A DNA stretch of 64,000 bases, taken from Eonycteris spelaea (Eukaryota > Chordata > Mammalia > Chiroptera > Pteropodidae). Positions 46,883-57,352 of this stretch are shown here, piece after piece; positions within the stretch are counted from its first letter, which is position 1, and each line of letters starts with the position of its first letter. The stretch covers positions 620,001-684,000 of the forward strand of contig PUFA01000315.1 in the NCBI GenBank assembly GCA_003508835.1, written 5' to 3'. The notes under the pieces were generated by a model. That model ran no database searches. It was not told the origin of the DNA and was given only the letters and a program-made list of their open reading frames with translations. The translations under genes and the position numbers were made by a program.

Positions 46883-47020
46883 TGAATATGCCAATCCCAT
46901 CTGATCTTGGAAGCTAAGCAGGATAGTGCCTGGATAGTACTTGGATGGGAGACCACCTTGAAAGACCAGGTGCTCTAGGCATAAAAGAAAAAGAAAAAAG
47001 AAAGGAAAAAAAAAAACTTG
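46883..47020 (+). mobile_element. 5S-rRNA-derived retroposon, second copy
   Basis: Plus strand. 5S-like sequence from 'CTGAATATGCCAATCCCATC' through 'TGATCTTGGAAGCTAAGCAG', 'ATGGGAGACCACC' and 'AGACCAGGTGCTCTAGGC' to about 46980, then an A-rich tail with scattered G. The first about 20 bases of 5S are missing or scrambled. No clear target duplication found. It lacks the non-simple tail block seen in the first copy. Confidence 0.85.
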
Positions 47021-47835
47021 TGTATTTACTTATCAACTAAAGCTAAGTCCCCATTAATTACATGATAAAAATAGATATGCTTCGTAAAGCTCTTAACCCT
47101 CATTTGGACTGATGTCTTCTCTGTATACGGGCTTGTGGTTTTCCCTCAAATCACATTTTTAGTTTTTGCATATTTTCTGGACATATCATCATATCACAAA
47201 TTAATTGCATTTTGAATTTTCACTAAAATTTTATATTCAACCTAATGTAACACTGTCTGGAGCCCTTATTGAAATACTTTTATAAATCTCTATGTATTAA
47301 AAGACAGAATCATTCTGGTAGTAGTGTCATGATGGTAATAGAGCTGAACTGCTGAAAAAGACAGTTTTCTTCCTAATTAGTACATAAGGTTTAAGAGTAC
47401 AATTGGTCTCTATTTTAGCTCTTCAATTTAATCACTGATAAATTCTTCTGGAGAACTAACAAAAAATATTCTAAATTGACAAGAAATACTACGTATATAA
47501 CATGAAATGCAGAATAGAAAAAGTCGTGTTGTAATTTGGATGCTGGTCGGTTGGCTGTGACTGGCCATTATATTATTCCCTCCTGTATAGCAACTCTTAA
47601 GGCATGATTCAGATTAGGCCTGAAAATGAACAAAATTTATTATTAGCATAAATAGATGAAACTATGAATCCAGAATTGTCTGTTTTGCATGTGTTGTGCA
47701 AAGTGAGATAATAAAGTTTGCATCTTAGATTTTTCATTTTACTGCGAGTGTGTTTTATTTTGTTTTTTGAAAAAGTTTTTGAATGATTATATATTGCTCT
47801 ATCATACATTTTGCAGTTGTTGAATCCACATGCTC
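47021..47835. other. AT-rich sequence, nothing recognised
   Basis: No repeat family recognised. The frame at 47609-47905 (minus) runs into the following Tigger fragment and has no motif. Confidence 0.4.
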
Positions 47836-48065
47836 CTTGTCTTACAATGGGGTTACATCCAGATGAACCCCACATAAGTACAAACATCTTAAGTTGAAAT
47901 TGCACTTAATACACCTAACCTACCAAATATAACTTAGACGAGCCTACATTAAATGAACTGAGAATACTTATATTAGCCTACAATTGGGTAAAATTTTCCT
48001 ACTGACACTGCCTAGCCTTGCTAGAAAGCATTGTACCACAGTTCTCTAGCCTGGGAAAAGATTAA
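47836..48065 (+). mobile_element. TcMar-Tigger fragment (MER44-like)
   Basis: 'CTTACAATGGGGTTACATCC', 'CACTTAATACACCTAACCTA', 'TATTAGCCTACAATTGGGTA' and 'AGTTGAAATTGCAC' match a Tigger-derived element with a 'taagttgaaaat' core. One end only. Confidence 0.75.
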
Positions 48066-48639
48066 AATATTCCAACATTGACTATTGCCTTTAAAAAATT
48101 ATTTTCACATTTTCTATGTAAAAATTAATAATTTAAATTTGCACTTTTTATTATTTATGTACACCTATGTACTGTGTATTTTGTTTATAACTCATATGTA
48201 GTTCTTCATTTGAGAATATGCCCTCCATTTTATTTAAGGGTTAAAGTATTTTTAACCTATTTTTGATGTATACTGTATTTTTTTTAAAAGATACAAATCT
48301 TTTTACATATTACTTCCAATTTTGTTAGATTTTACATCAGTGACATAATGTATGATTACATAGAATTAAACTATTGCAAAGTACTATATTTTAATTATGT
48401 CAATAGATTATCTATATTTGTAAAAAAAAATCTCATATAAAATCTAAGGTTAACCTCTTGGAAAATTTAGAAGAATAAAGATACTGTTTTAAGGATGCAA
48501 TGGATTCATTATCCCGATTCCTATATATTGATATTTTTAAGTGAGTCTTAAGAATCTCTTATAAAGTTCTTACTAGTTTCTCAATGATGTCTACTCGAAT
48601 CCTTTATTTAATGTTATAATCTGCCTACCTTACCCTACC
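48066..48639. other. Very AT-rich sequence, nothing recognised
   Basis: No repeat family recognised. Confidence 0.4.
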
Positions 48640-48838
48640 TTGCCTTATTCTGTTCTATTATTTCTTATTTTCCTTACTCTAATCTAGTTTTCCTTTTTCT
48701 CATGGCTGTTATTGCCTTCTAACATACTATATAATTTACATTTTACATTTATTATTTGTTATTCATACTGTCCCACTCCATTCTTCGCTAGAATATAAGT
48801 TCAGAACAGGTATCTTTGTTTTGTGTCTGTATCCCTAA
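48640..48838 (+). repeat. L2 LINE 3' region, cut off
   Basis: 'TCTAACATACTATATAATTT' then 'TCGCTAGAATATAAGTTCAG' and 'GTATCTTTGTTTTGTGTCTG' match L2 up to its terminal 'tatcccc' phrase. There it is cut by L1 3' UTR sequence. Confidence 0.7.
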
Positions 48839-48839
48839 A

Positions 48840-49145
48840 AGTAAACTCATAGAAATAGAATGGTGATCCCTATGAGGTGGGTGGTGTTGGGGAGATATAG
48901 TTAAGGGTAGAGACTTGCAACTAGATAAATAAGTTCTGGAGGTCTAATGCACATCATAGTGATAATAGTTAACAATACCGTACTATATACTTCAAAAGTT
49001 TTAAGATACTGGATCTTAGATGTTTTCACCACAAAGAAGAAATAATTATGCAGCATGATAGAGGTACTAGCTAAAAGGTATTAAACTATCAAGTTGTAAA
49101 CCTTTAACTTACACAATGTTATATATCAGTTATATATTTAAAAAG
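48840..49145 (+). mobile_element. L1M 3' UTR, plus strand
   Basis: 'GAAATAGAATGGTGATCCCT', 'AGTTCTGGAGGTCTAATGCA', 'TAGTTAACAATACCGTACTA', 'TAGAGGTACTAGCTAAAAGG' and 'ACTTACACAATGTTATATAT' match an L1M 3' end. It sits exactly where the L2 tail breaks. Confidence 0.85.
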
Positions 49146-50583
49146 CCTGTGGCACTTTAAAAATAGTTAGCTAAAAAGTAAAATTAATGAAACTTTAATC
49201 TTTAAAATCATCTTAACCATTCCAGAAGGAGAACTTACTAAAAATATGAGCATTTGAATGACTTATGTATTGATTAGACCTACAAAACTTCTGACAGGCT
49301 TAAAAGATGCCCAAATAGAATATATTATGCCTTTTATCACCAGTGAAAGATTGACCAACCTTGAACTTATATTGGATCCTACTTGCATAACTCTGCCATG
49401 AAGTAAAGTTTTATTGAATGAAGTGAATTTTATTATTCATAACTGAAATTTTATTTTATAATCTAGTAAATTTTATTTTTTTCATCAGTTTATGCAGCTC
49501 TAATCTTGTAATTCAGGAAAAAATGATTTTTGAGAAATCCTCAGACATTTTGTCAAATTGTGGCTTCATTCACTCTTACAAAGAAAGGTTTCTATTTGAG
49601 TTGAGTAATGTTACAAGACTTAATGTCACATACACGGATGATGAATAAAATCTAGATGAGAAGTCAGAAAGTAGATTGATGACTAGTAAGATTATAATGC
49701 TTTGTCTAATTCCAAATGTTATGAGTGCAGTGTTGTTAGTTTCTTTAGACAATTCTTAGATCAAAGAAACGCCTTATGAATCATACATTGAAAAATGATA
49801 GTATTTCAATTAAAAATAAATAGCAAGTTATAAGTACCTTTTCCTAAAGCTTATTAGAATTTATAAAAATTTTTTTAATACAAGAGAAAATAAAATTTGA
49901 TAGCTTGAATCGATATGTAAAATTTTTTACCATAGGAATTCAAAGTTAGAATATTATTAGTGACAAAAGTTTTGCAGAACAAATCCAGCAAACATTTGTT
50001 ATCAAAGACACCAGAAATACTCCTCTTCACAACAGTCTGCAGTTTGCTCACAAGTTTAGATGTTCTATTATATATGAAATTTGGCATCAATATTCTGGTG
50101 ATATCCAGATAGGTTTTAACAAAGGATTCTAAGTGTGGAAATGGAGGCTAGAACAGAAGGAGGGCCAGTATTTTAGAAAATTAGAATACTGGTCCTTATT
50201 TTCTAGAGAAGACATTTAGAGCTCACTAATGTTGTTAAACACAAAGAATCACTTTTCCAGAGAGAAAAAGGAAAATAAATGCTTAACACATGGCAATGAA
50301 TTTTGAATAGGTTCTCTGTGTGTGTGCTTTTAGAATACACATAATTTTCTGTTTATGAAAAAAATCAGTTATAAAAATTTGAAGAGGTAACTTTTAATTT
50401 TTGTTCTTTAAAAGAAGCCTTTGTTGACAAGGAGAATGGGGTATGTAATATATATGGCAAGAATTAAGTTTCTGTACTAGCCAAAATGATGGGACAGGGG
50501 CTGAGAGAATCTTAGAGTTATTGTTGCGAAATAAATACCCATGCCTGTGTGCATGTCTTGCTAATAAAAGCACAGACTGTATT
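49146..50583. other. AT-rich sequence, nothing recognised
   Basis: No repeat family recognised. Host side of the provirus 5' LTR. Confidence 0.4.
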
Positions 50584-51028
50584 TGTTTCAGATGATCTTT
50601 TCAAGGTTGCTTGTAGAGTGAACAGGAAGATAATGTCTCACACTGGAGTAGGGAAGGGTTTGTTTACAGCATTGGAAAATAGAGATAGCATCTCTCTCCA
50701 GAGCAGAGGTCAGTTATATTTGGTGTTCAGTACAATAAAGACAATGTCAACTTCTGGAACAAATGAACAGGCATTCTTATTGCCCATTATAAAAAGTTTG
50801 TGTTCCTTAAATTCAGAGTTGCCTTCCTCTAATGCAGTCCACAGTATGCAGGAGTCACGTGGCCATTCTTTCTATCACCCTGTGGGTGTTGGGTCTCAGG
50901 AAAGTGGTACAGGAACATGTTGATACTCTGGCCACTGCTGTTGCCATGAGTTTTAATAAAGTCTTTTGCCTCTGACCCAGGAGTTTCATATCTTTTTCCA
51001 GCATCCATGAAACTGTGGCAGGCAAACA
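50584..51028 (+). mobile_element. Proviral 5' LTR (ERV)
   Basis: Shares ordered phrases with the LTR at 55736: 'ATCTTTTCAAGG', a 'AATAAAGACAATG' block and the end 'CCAGCATCCATGAAACTGTG'-type tail. It starts TG and ends 'GGCAAACA', with a potential poly(A) signal 'TTTTAATAAAGTCTTTTGCC' about 80 bases before the end. The two LTRs differ at very many sites, so the insertion is old. The 124-codon open frame over it is chance. An LTR16/ERVL-like group is possible. Confidence 0.65.
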
Positions 51029-51129
51029 TGTTAGCATTCAAGTAAAATATCTCTCAGATCTTTGACAGTTTTAGTGATGAGGATCAGATGTTGATAGAGA
51101 TACATCAGCATCCAATATGGAAGAGAAAG

Positions 51130-51740
51130 AATAAGGACCTTATTGGCCAATTAATGAGACTTGAGGGAAATTCATAGATCTTGGGAGTGAGCATGTTGAG
51201 CAACTTATGGTCAACTAGGCAATAAATGATCCTCTAATTTATTGCTTGATAATAAGGAGAAATAGCGGATGTAGTTATAGACCAAATATCAGAAAATAGG
51301 TTCAAAGACAACTACTCAAATGGTGGTAATGTTATATCATCAATATAGCGTATCATGAACACTTGAAACCTTCATCAAATCGAACTCTTTTCTAACCAAA
51401 TTATGATAGTAACCAGGGGTAGATCAAATAGACCTGTAGTAAATCAGTAACTGTAAATTGGGACCCTTTTCATGTGAACGCATGTGTTGCAGTCGACCCT
51501 TTTTTCCTTAAAAGAGGAATTGAAAGAGGCATTAGCAACATCAATCACAGAAAACCTATCCCTGTTAGCTTGTTATACCTTGTTTATTTCTAATATCATA
51601 TTTGGAACTGCTGAGAGTATAGATGGTACTACATTCAGGCCGTGATATTCTATAGTCAGTATTCATAAGCTATTTGCCTTTTTCACAGACCACATAAGAC
51701 TGTAATACAGAGAATTAATTTGTATCAATACTTTTTGTTT
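51130..51740 (-). pseudogene. ERVL-like reverse transcriptase remnant, opposite strand
   Basis: On the minus strand this reads as retroviral reverse transcriptase. From about 51695 a frame reads 'VKKANSL' then 'LTIEYHGLNVVPSILSAVPN', equivalent to the N-terminal palm. It is followed by 'FSVIDVANASF', the strand with the first catalytic Asp. At 51336-51347 the code gives Y-I-D-D, the intact catalytic motif. Stops interrupt each part, so it cannot work. The direction is opposite to all other provirus genes between the two LTRs. It is therefore either a nested ERVL fragment or an inverted piece of the same provirus. The plus-strand pol lacks just this region. Confidence 0.75.
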
Positions 51741-53269
51741 TTAACATGTCACTGGATAAAACTGTAATTTTTTTTCACCAGGTATTTTATATTGCTTAAC
51801 ATAGGAAAATATGTGGGCTCAGTCTAAAAGCTCCCATTTAGCATGCCGGTTAATACTGGCTTAAGGGCAATTTTAGGTGTCTTCTATTTAAAATATCAGA
51901 TGGAAGACGTGTTTCCCAATCAGGCATATCTGTTTAAAGAGTACATTAGGTAATGGATACGCAGTTACTGCACATAATATTTATTCAACTGTCCAATCAC
52001 ATCCAAATTTTTACTTTAACCCCAGCCACAGAAACATCCCCTATGTTCCCATTCTAAGTGTATCTCCTTTGAAAGGTGCCCTGGTTGTTACTAATTCTCT
52101 CCAGGTGTGAAGACTTCCTTGTCAACCTGGAGGTTAGTTTTCAGTGTGCTCCATTGTACTGACTAATGCAAGTTTTGTCCTCGGTAGGCAGAAGTCCCAC
52201 CACCTTTCACATAATAGTTACAGAAATGTACATCTACACTGAGTGAGAAAAGAGGGAAATCTGTGACCACTAAGAGTAGAAAGCAAGCAAATGTTTAGAA
52301 ATTCAGCTGGGCCTTAAGCTAGGGTATGGCATGCAGTGGTGGTTAATGAATAAAAGCAACAGCTGGTTGTCTTATGGTTCACTTTTTGCTGTCTAATATG
52401 CTACTCTGAGATCCATTCAGAACAGCAGTAAAAGCTCTGAGGTTTTGCGTTTTTTTTTTTTCTTTTGCAGTGGGTAATAGCTATTATAAGAAATATTTGA
52501 TACTCTTGGAGAGATCCTTCTGAAAAAGATAAACTCCTATGGGAAATAATAGATGAGTAATTGATTAGTATTTTGACAATTACTGTACTGGGCTGGATTC
52601 ACTGTGCTGATAAAAAGGGAACAATTGTAAAAAGATAACTTACTAAAGAATTATAGTTACATTTTTCAAGTTGGCCCAACTAACTTAGAAAACTTCCCTA
52701 GTCTTTTTGTTAAAATCAGGCAAACACTAAGATATTCCCAGCTAACCTAGAAAACTCTCCTAGCCTTTTTGTTAAAATTAGGCAAAAACTAAGATATTAT
52801 CATGACAATAGGGCAGCAGATACCCAAGATTAAGATGGCCTCCTTAAAAAAAAAAATTGAATCAAACCTAAGTCATCCTAAGGGCCAAACACCGTGGTCC
52901 CAGTTGGAAAGCAATGTGTCTGTGACTGCTTCCTTAAAGGGTACAGAAAGGTTAAAAAATGGTGTCAGGTATGAAGACCTTGCTATTCAATGAAGACCAT
53001 TGAGTGGGCCCAAAATATGGAAGATCATTTAATTGAACTGTGACTGAGCAGCTTCTCAAAGCTGAAAGTCAATGCAAAGCATTGCTTATTGGCCTGGAGT
53101 AGCTGTCTTCCTTTGTGTACCACATTTTCTATCGTTCCCTCTACTCTGACCTCAGCTGCTTTAAGAATAAAGGTGATTAGATATGAGGCCAATCTTGCTG
53201 TCTCAAGAGGGAATGAAGGCCACATGCAGCTGTCCAAGTATGCTTGGGAATTTGGGGCAGAAAAGGGTC
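51741..53269. other. Provirus interior, not resolved
   Basis: Lies between the inverted RT segment and the protease. A gag gene would be expected here but none could be recognised. The 63-codon frame at 52802-52993 has no zinc-knuckle motif. Includes a 62-bp tandem duplication and a T-rich run at about 52450. Confidence 0.4.
52680..52802 (+). repeat. 62-bp tandem duplication
   Basis: Copies at 52680-52741 and 52742-52802, each starting 'CTAAC(T/C)TAGAAAAC' and continuing through 'CTTTTTGTTAAAAT(C/T)AGG' to 'ACTAAGATATT'. They differ at about ten positions. Confidence 0.93.
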
Positions 53270-54425
53270 TTGTACTTTTATGATTCTGTTAGATACAGGT
53301 ACTCAAGTCAGCATCCTACCATTGGGGCCTCCTGAGTTCAAATAATGTGGTTTGGGTGGTATTCACTATTGGAAAGGAATGCTAACATGACCTTGTGGGC
53401 CCTTTGGTATAATTCAATGTACTATTGTCATGGCTTCTACATCTTAACAAATGGTAGGAATTGATAGGTTTTATACTTCTCTATCCCATCAGAACCGGAG
53501 AGGGATTCTTCCAATATGGGAGAGCCACTTTCAGTTGAATGTTAGTATCTTTGGGGCTCCCAATCCTAATGACTCCTTTGGGGTATAACTGTCTATGACT
53601 GATGATTTTGCCTGGTGGGGTCTTTGGCCAAAGGAGACAGCCTTAACTAGTGGTACTCATCATGGTTTTAGACTCTTGCTTCTCTGATAGGGCTACCAGG
53701 TAAACCTCTTTTAAAAAGCAATTATTAGCTTTTTACTGGGTTCTTGTTGAAACTTAATACCTGTCCCAGGATACTTTCTGATTCTCTAGCCTGATATTTC
53801 CTTGGGGTAAGTCAACTTGAATGTTGAATAAGGTGGGCTAGGCCCAACAAACTATGTCAAATTGGAATTATATATTTAAGAGCACTGCTGTCTGCTCTGC
53901 CATTTGTAAAACTATCAACTGGCAGATTAAAGGCACTTGTCTTTGGGGCCACAAACAGTAGAAATAAGTAGATACTTCTGACCGAATTGTCTGGCTCACT
54001 CTTTAGATATCCATTGCAAGGGACTGTTATTTGATCGAGTAGAATCAAGCTGCTAATCAAGTCCATACTATCCAGATTGCCACTGTTGCTCTCCGGATCT
54101 GTCATTACACTGGATAGGACAATGTCTGTCATCATAGACTGGGCTCAAGTAAAGGACTCCATGTTTCTGATACCACTGTAGTCAGATTTGTGACTCCTGC
54201 CAAAAGTTGACACATTTGTCTCAAGTAAGGGAGCCCTCATTGAATACGACATGGCTCCTGCTGCTTCAGAAATTGGCTACATCATACTGTTGACCTATCT
54301 TTGGGCTTTCAGTGAGGCCTCACCACTGTTAATACTTTTTCAGGTTATGGTATAGCTGTTTAGTCACATCAGGTAACTAAAATCATACTGTTATGAACTT
54401 GAAAATTATCCATGTTGTATTTTTA
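53270..54425 (+). pseudogene. ERV pro-pol remnant (protease, RNase H, integrase)
   Basis: Plus strand and decayed. A retroviral aspartic protease active site reads 'LLDTGTQVSILP', with D-T-G at 53292-53300. At 53713-53754 the frame reads 'KKQLLAFYWVLVET', equivalent to the segment leading into RNase H. At 54189-54200 it codes C-D-S-C, part of the integrase zinc finger. At 54322-54360 it codes 'TTVNTFSGYGIAV', the integrase core where the catalytic Asp is replaced by Asn. Only about 400 bp separate protease and RNase H, so the whole reverse transcriptase is missing from this strand. Stops and frameshifts occur throughout. In a working virus these enzymes mature the polyprotein, copy the genome and insert it into host DNA. 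Confidence 0.75.
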
Positions 54426-55289
54426 GCTTTCAGATCATGTGCATAAAGCAGTACTCCTTTTATTGCAGACACCACACAAAAATGAGTTGATAGTCAATAT
54501 ATTTGATAGATTTTCCATACTCTCTGCTATCTACAAGCATCTGATATTGAATGTTAAATGGAATCCTCAAAATTAAACTCAAAAAGATTTCTCATTCTGT
54601 CTTTCTCATCTCTTCCTGGTCCACACATCTTAGTATTGATCTCTGGTGATTGAATGTAACTGTCTCCAGAAAAAAAAAAAATTATCTCCTCTTGATTGTT
54701 TCCTGGCTTATCAGAACAAAAACAGTGGTGGTTTATAAGAGTTGTGAAGAAAATTCAGAATTCTGCTCTGACTATATCAATGTAAGATAGGTTTTTCTTT
54801 TCTATTATTGCAACCCTGGTTGGTATACTTACTGAAGAGTACCTCCATCAAATGGAGGCCTAAGGGATTCCAACTTAATCCTGAGTTAGTCACCTGGATT
54901 CTCTGTTGCATTGACGTGGTCCTAGATGTTAAGGGTAATGACTGCTCGGTAGAGCAGAGTCTCACTACAAGACTCCACAGTGGCCCGTATAAGCCAAAAT
55001 GAGTCTCTGTAAGCTTGATAAAAATGCCTTGCTTTTTTGTACCAGTCCTTCTAGATGAATGGTCTGGGTTCATATAGGGGGTTATAGAAAGAAAGGTGAA
55101 ATTATAGCTACTGGCTAAGGGCACAATGATTTTGTGGAGATGGAGGAGATTCCTGGAGGAATAACTATTATTATTTATGAGCATTTTGTAGCAGGCATTC
55201 CTACAAGAGGAGTAATTCAATGAGAAAAAGTGGTAGAAAATTTGGCACTGATTTAGCTAAGTAATCAATGACACCCTTTTGGCCCTGAA
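54426..55289 (+). other. Provirus interior, probable envelope surface region
   Basis: Between integrase and the transmembrane envelope remnant, where the surface subunit would lie. No motif could be read. The 147-codon antisense frame at 54777-55220 is on the wrong strand for the provirus and shows no domain. Confidence 0.4.
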
Positions 55290-55580
55290 AGGTGTTCACG
55301 TTAGCTTCAACTCATTGGTCAGAGTTGTTAAGGATGATAGAATTATTCTACATATACTCCCTTTGGGCCAAGGCAAATCTGTGTAATCATTAGTACAACC
55401 TGCTGAGTGTGGATTTATACATTAGGTCAAATGGAAAGGTCAATATAGAAACTGAAGTAGAAAGCCATGTGGCTTTCTCTAGCTTTACTTGATGGTTTAG
55501 GAAATTTGTTCAGCTGGAATCCTGTAGGCCTCACTCTCTCTTGGGTCCTTTTGGCAGTCATAATTAAATGCTATGAGACA
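55290..55580 (+). pseudogene. ERV envelope transmembrane-subunit remnant
   Basis: Plus strand. A frame from about 55308 reads 'SLVRVVKDDRIILHIL', the heptad/immunosuppressive-type helix of retroviral transmembrane envelope. After a frameshift near 55378 a new frame starts with the Cys of the C-x6-C loop, whose second region then meets a stop. It continues 'AMWLSLALLDGLGNLFSWNP' and a hydrophobic stretch to about 55575 that would be the membrane anchor. Two further stops lie in between. An envelope gene is typical of gammaretrovirus-like (class I) elements rather than ERVL, which usually lacks one, so the class of this provirus is unclear. Cannot make a protein. Confidence 0.65.
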
Positions 55581-55735
55581 AACTTAATGAATTTGGTCCT
55601 GACATCTATCAATCAGATTAAACAGAGTGGTCAACAGAATAGGATATTTATTGACAATTTCACTGGAAGCCAATACAGTGTAACAACTTGGGGTGGATAA
55701 TTTTTGGTAGACAATTCTCCATGGGTTTCTCATAT

Positions 55736-56110
55736 TGCTACACATATCTTTTCAAGGATGGTTATATTGTGATAGCCTTAGAAGATAAGAGTTTATTTTC
55801 TCCTTCTCTGAAACAGAGGACATGGTTGGTATTATCTTCATAAACCTGTCCAGTATAATAAAGACAATGCTTCCCAGCAGAGCCAGAGGCAGACATGCTT
55901 ATTGTTCCTTATCAAAAGATTCAAATTTGCTAAGATCGATGTTGCTTGATAATAATGCAACACATATGGCTTTTTTTTTGGATTGCCTTATGGAAATCGG
56001 AGCTTGTGGAATTGATGCAAAAACTCCTAATATTGTGCTACTGCTATTGCTGTGTCTCTGATCATGGAGTTGCATTTTTTGCTAGCATCTGTGAAACTTA
56101 CAGCCTAACA
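55736..56110 (+). mobile_element. Proviral 3' LTR (ERV)
   Basis: Plus strand, directly downstream of the envelope remnant. Starts 'TGCTACACATATCTTTTCAA' and ends 'GTGAAACTTACAGCCTAACA'. It shares 'ATCTTTTCAAGG', 'ATAATAAAGACAATG' and 'AGCATCTGTGAAACT' with the 5' LTR, in the same orientation and order. The copy is about 70 bp shorter than the 5' LTR. Heavy divergence between the two suggests great age. Confidence 0.65.
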
Positions 56111-56203
56111 TTTTAGGTCACAAGTAGTTTAAACCTCATGTATTCTGTATTTTTTGGCAGTGACAAAGCAGCATGTTCACCCTTTTGACTACCCCAGTTT
56201 TGT

Positions 56204-56231
56204 GTTTGTTGTTTGTTTGTTTGTTTGTTTT
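56204..56231 (+). repeat. (GTTT)n microsatellite
   Basis: About seven GTTT units. Confidence 0.9.
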
Positions 56232-56246
56232 TATGATATTTCTTAC

Positions 56247-56400
56247 CCTGATTACACATTAGAATTATCTGGAAAGCCTTTGAAAATACTTATGCTTTTA
56301 ATACACCCGAGACAATTGGATGTCAGGTTCTCTGAAGGTAGGGCCTGAGCATTGGTGATCTTTGAGGGCTCCCTAAACAGTGATAATGCACAGTCAGGGA
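56247..56400 (+). mobile_element. hAT-Charlie MITE (MER58-like)
   Basis: 'GATTACACATTAGAATTATC', 'TGGAAAGCCTTTGAAAATAC', 'AGGGCCTGAGCATTGGTGAT' and 'GTGATAATGCACAGTCAGGG' follow the consensus, with inverted ends. Confidence 0.7.
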
Positions 56401-57330
56401 ATTCACTGATTAAGCCCTTACCTTTAGAGCTAGGTACACACAATGTTTGCTATGTAATTCAGCATCATTCAATATTCCATCATCTATGCTGTTTCAGGCA
56501 AAGGTAAAGAATCCATAAATCAGTAGTTAAATAATTGTGCATTAAATCAGTTTTGTGACTCTTGTGGTTCAGTGATACCTATTGATCTTCCACAAACTTA
56601 GTTCCCTGACATTGACAGTTTTCCCCACCTGTGATTAGATATTTCCTGATGATGTTAGTATGGACTGTTGTCTCCTAGACTTTACAGCTGGCCATCTTCA
56701 ACTTGATTTATATTTCTAGTTAATGACACTGTATCCCCCTGAAGGCTGATCTGCTGTATCTCAATTTATCATCAGGCCCTGAAGCTTAGCAGTTAACCCA
56801 GTCAGGGCTACTAATGCTTGTCTTCTGTTATCTTAGATGGACTTTTACCTTGGAACGCAAGTTCTGAATGACTAGTACTCAGGTATAAAGTGGCTTTGTT
56901 AAACCACTGAGAAACCTAGATGCTTATTAACCAGTAAGAATTGTTAAAAGATACAAATGTAACATGTATAATTGTTCCACTTACTTGAAGTGCAAGGAAG
57001 TTGTATTTCTTTAGTTTTGAAAATCACATCACATATAGCTTTGGGATTCTATGAGCCAAGGTCAAGTCAAGTTTTTGGAACAATCATCTTTCTTTTTTAG
57101 ATCATGTCAGAAAGTCAGCGATTGTAGTTCAGAAAAATTTGGGAGAGGCATATGGTCATTGGTCCATTGGGAAGGCTGCAAAGTGCTCCTGGCTCAAGCC
57201 CAGCTGCTTGAAAACCTACTAAATGGCCTCCTTCCACATGCACATGGCCTCAGCAGAGTACCCTCCTTGCCTCTCCTAAGTATGCTGTTCCTGGCATCCT
57301 GACTTTACAGGATTCCATCTAGCCTTCCCA

Positions 57331-57352
57331 CCTGAGGTCCTGCCACCTCAGG
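57331..57352. repeat. Perfect short hairpin
   Basis: 'CCTGAGGT' (57331-57338), loop 'CCTGCC', 'ACCTCAGG' (57345-57352): an 8-bp perfect stem with a 6-base loop. Confidence 0.85.

Noticed and set aside
50549..50923. 124-codon open frame as a gene
   Set aside because: It lies mostly over a proviral LTR and shows no domain; the second LTR does not keep it open.
53025..53283. Overlapping frames on both strands near the protease
   Set aside because: They are shadows of retroviral sequence; only the D-T-G reading is supported.
54777..55220. 147-codon open frame on the minus strand
   Set aside because: Antisense to the provirus envelope region and without any recognised motif.
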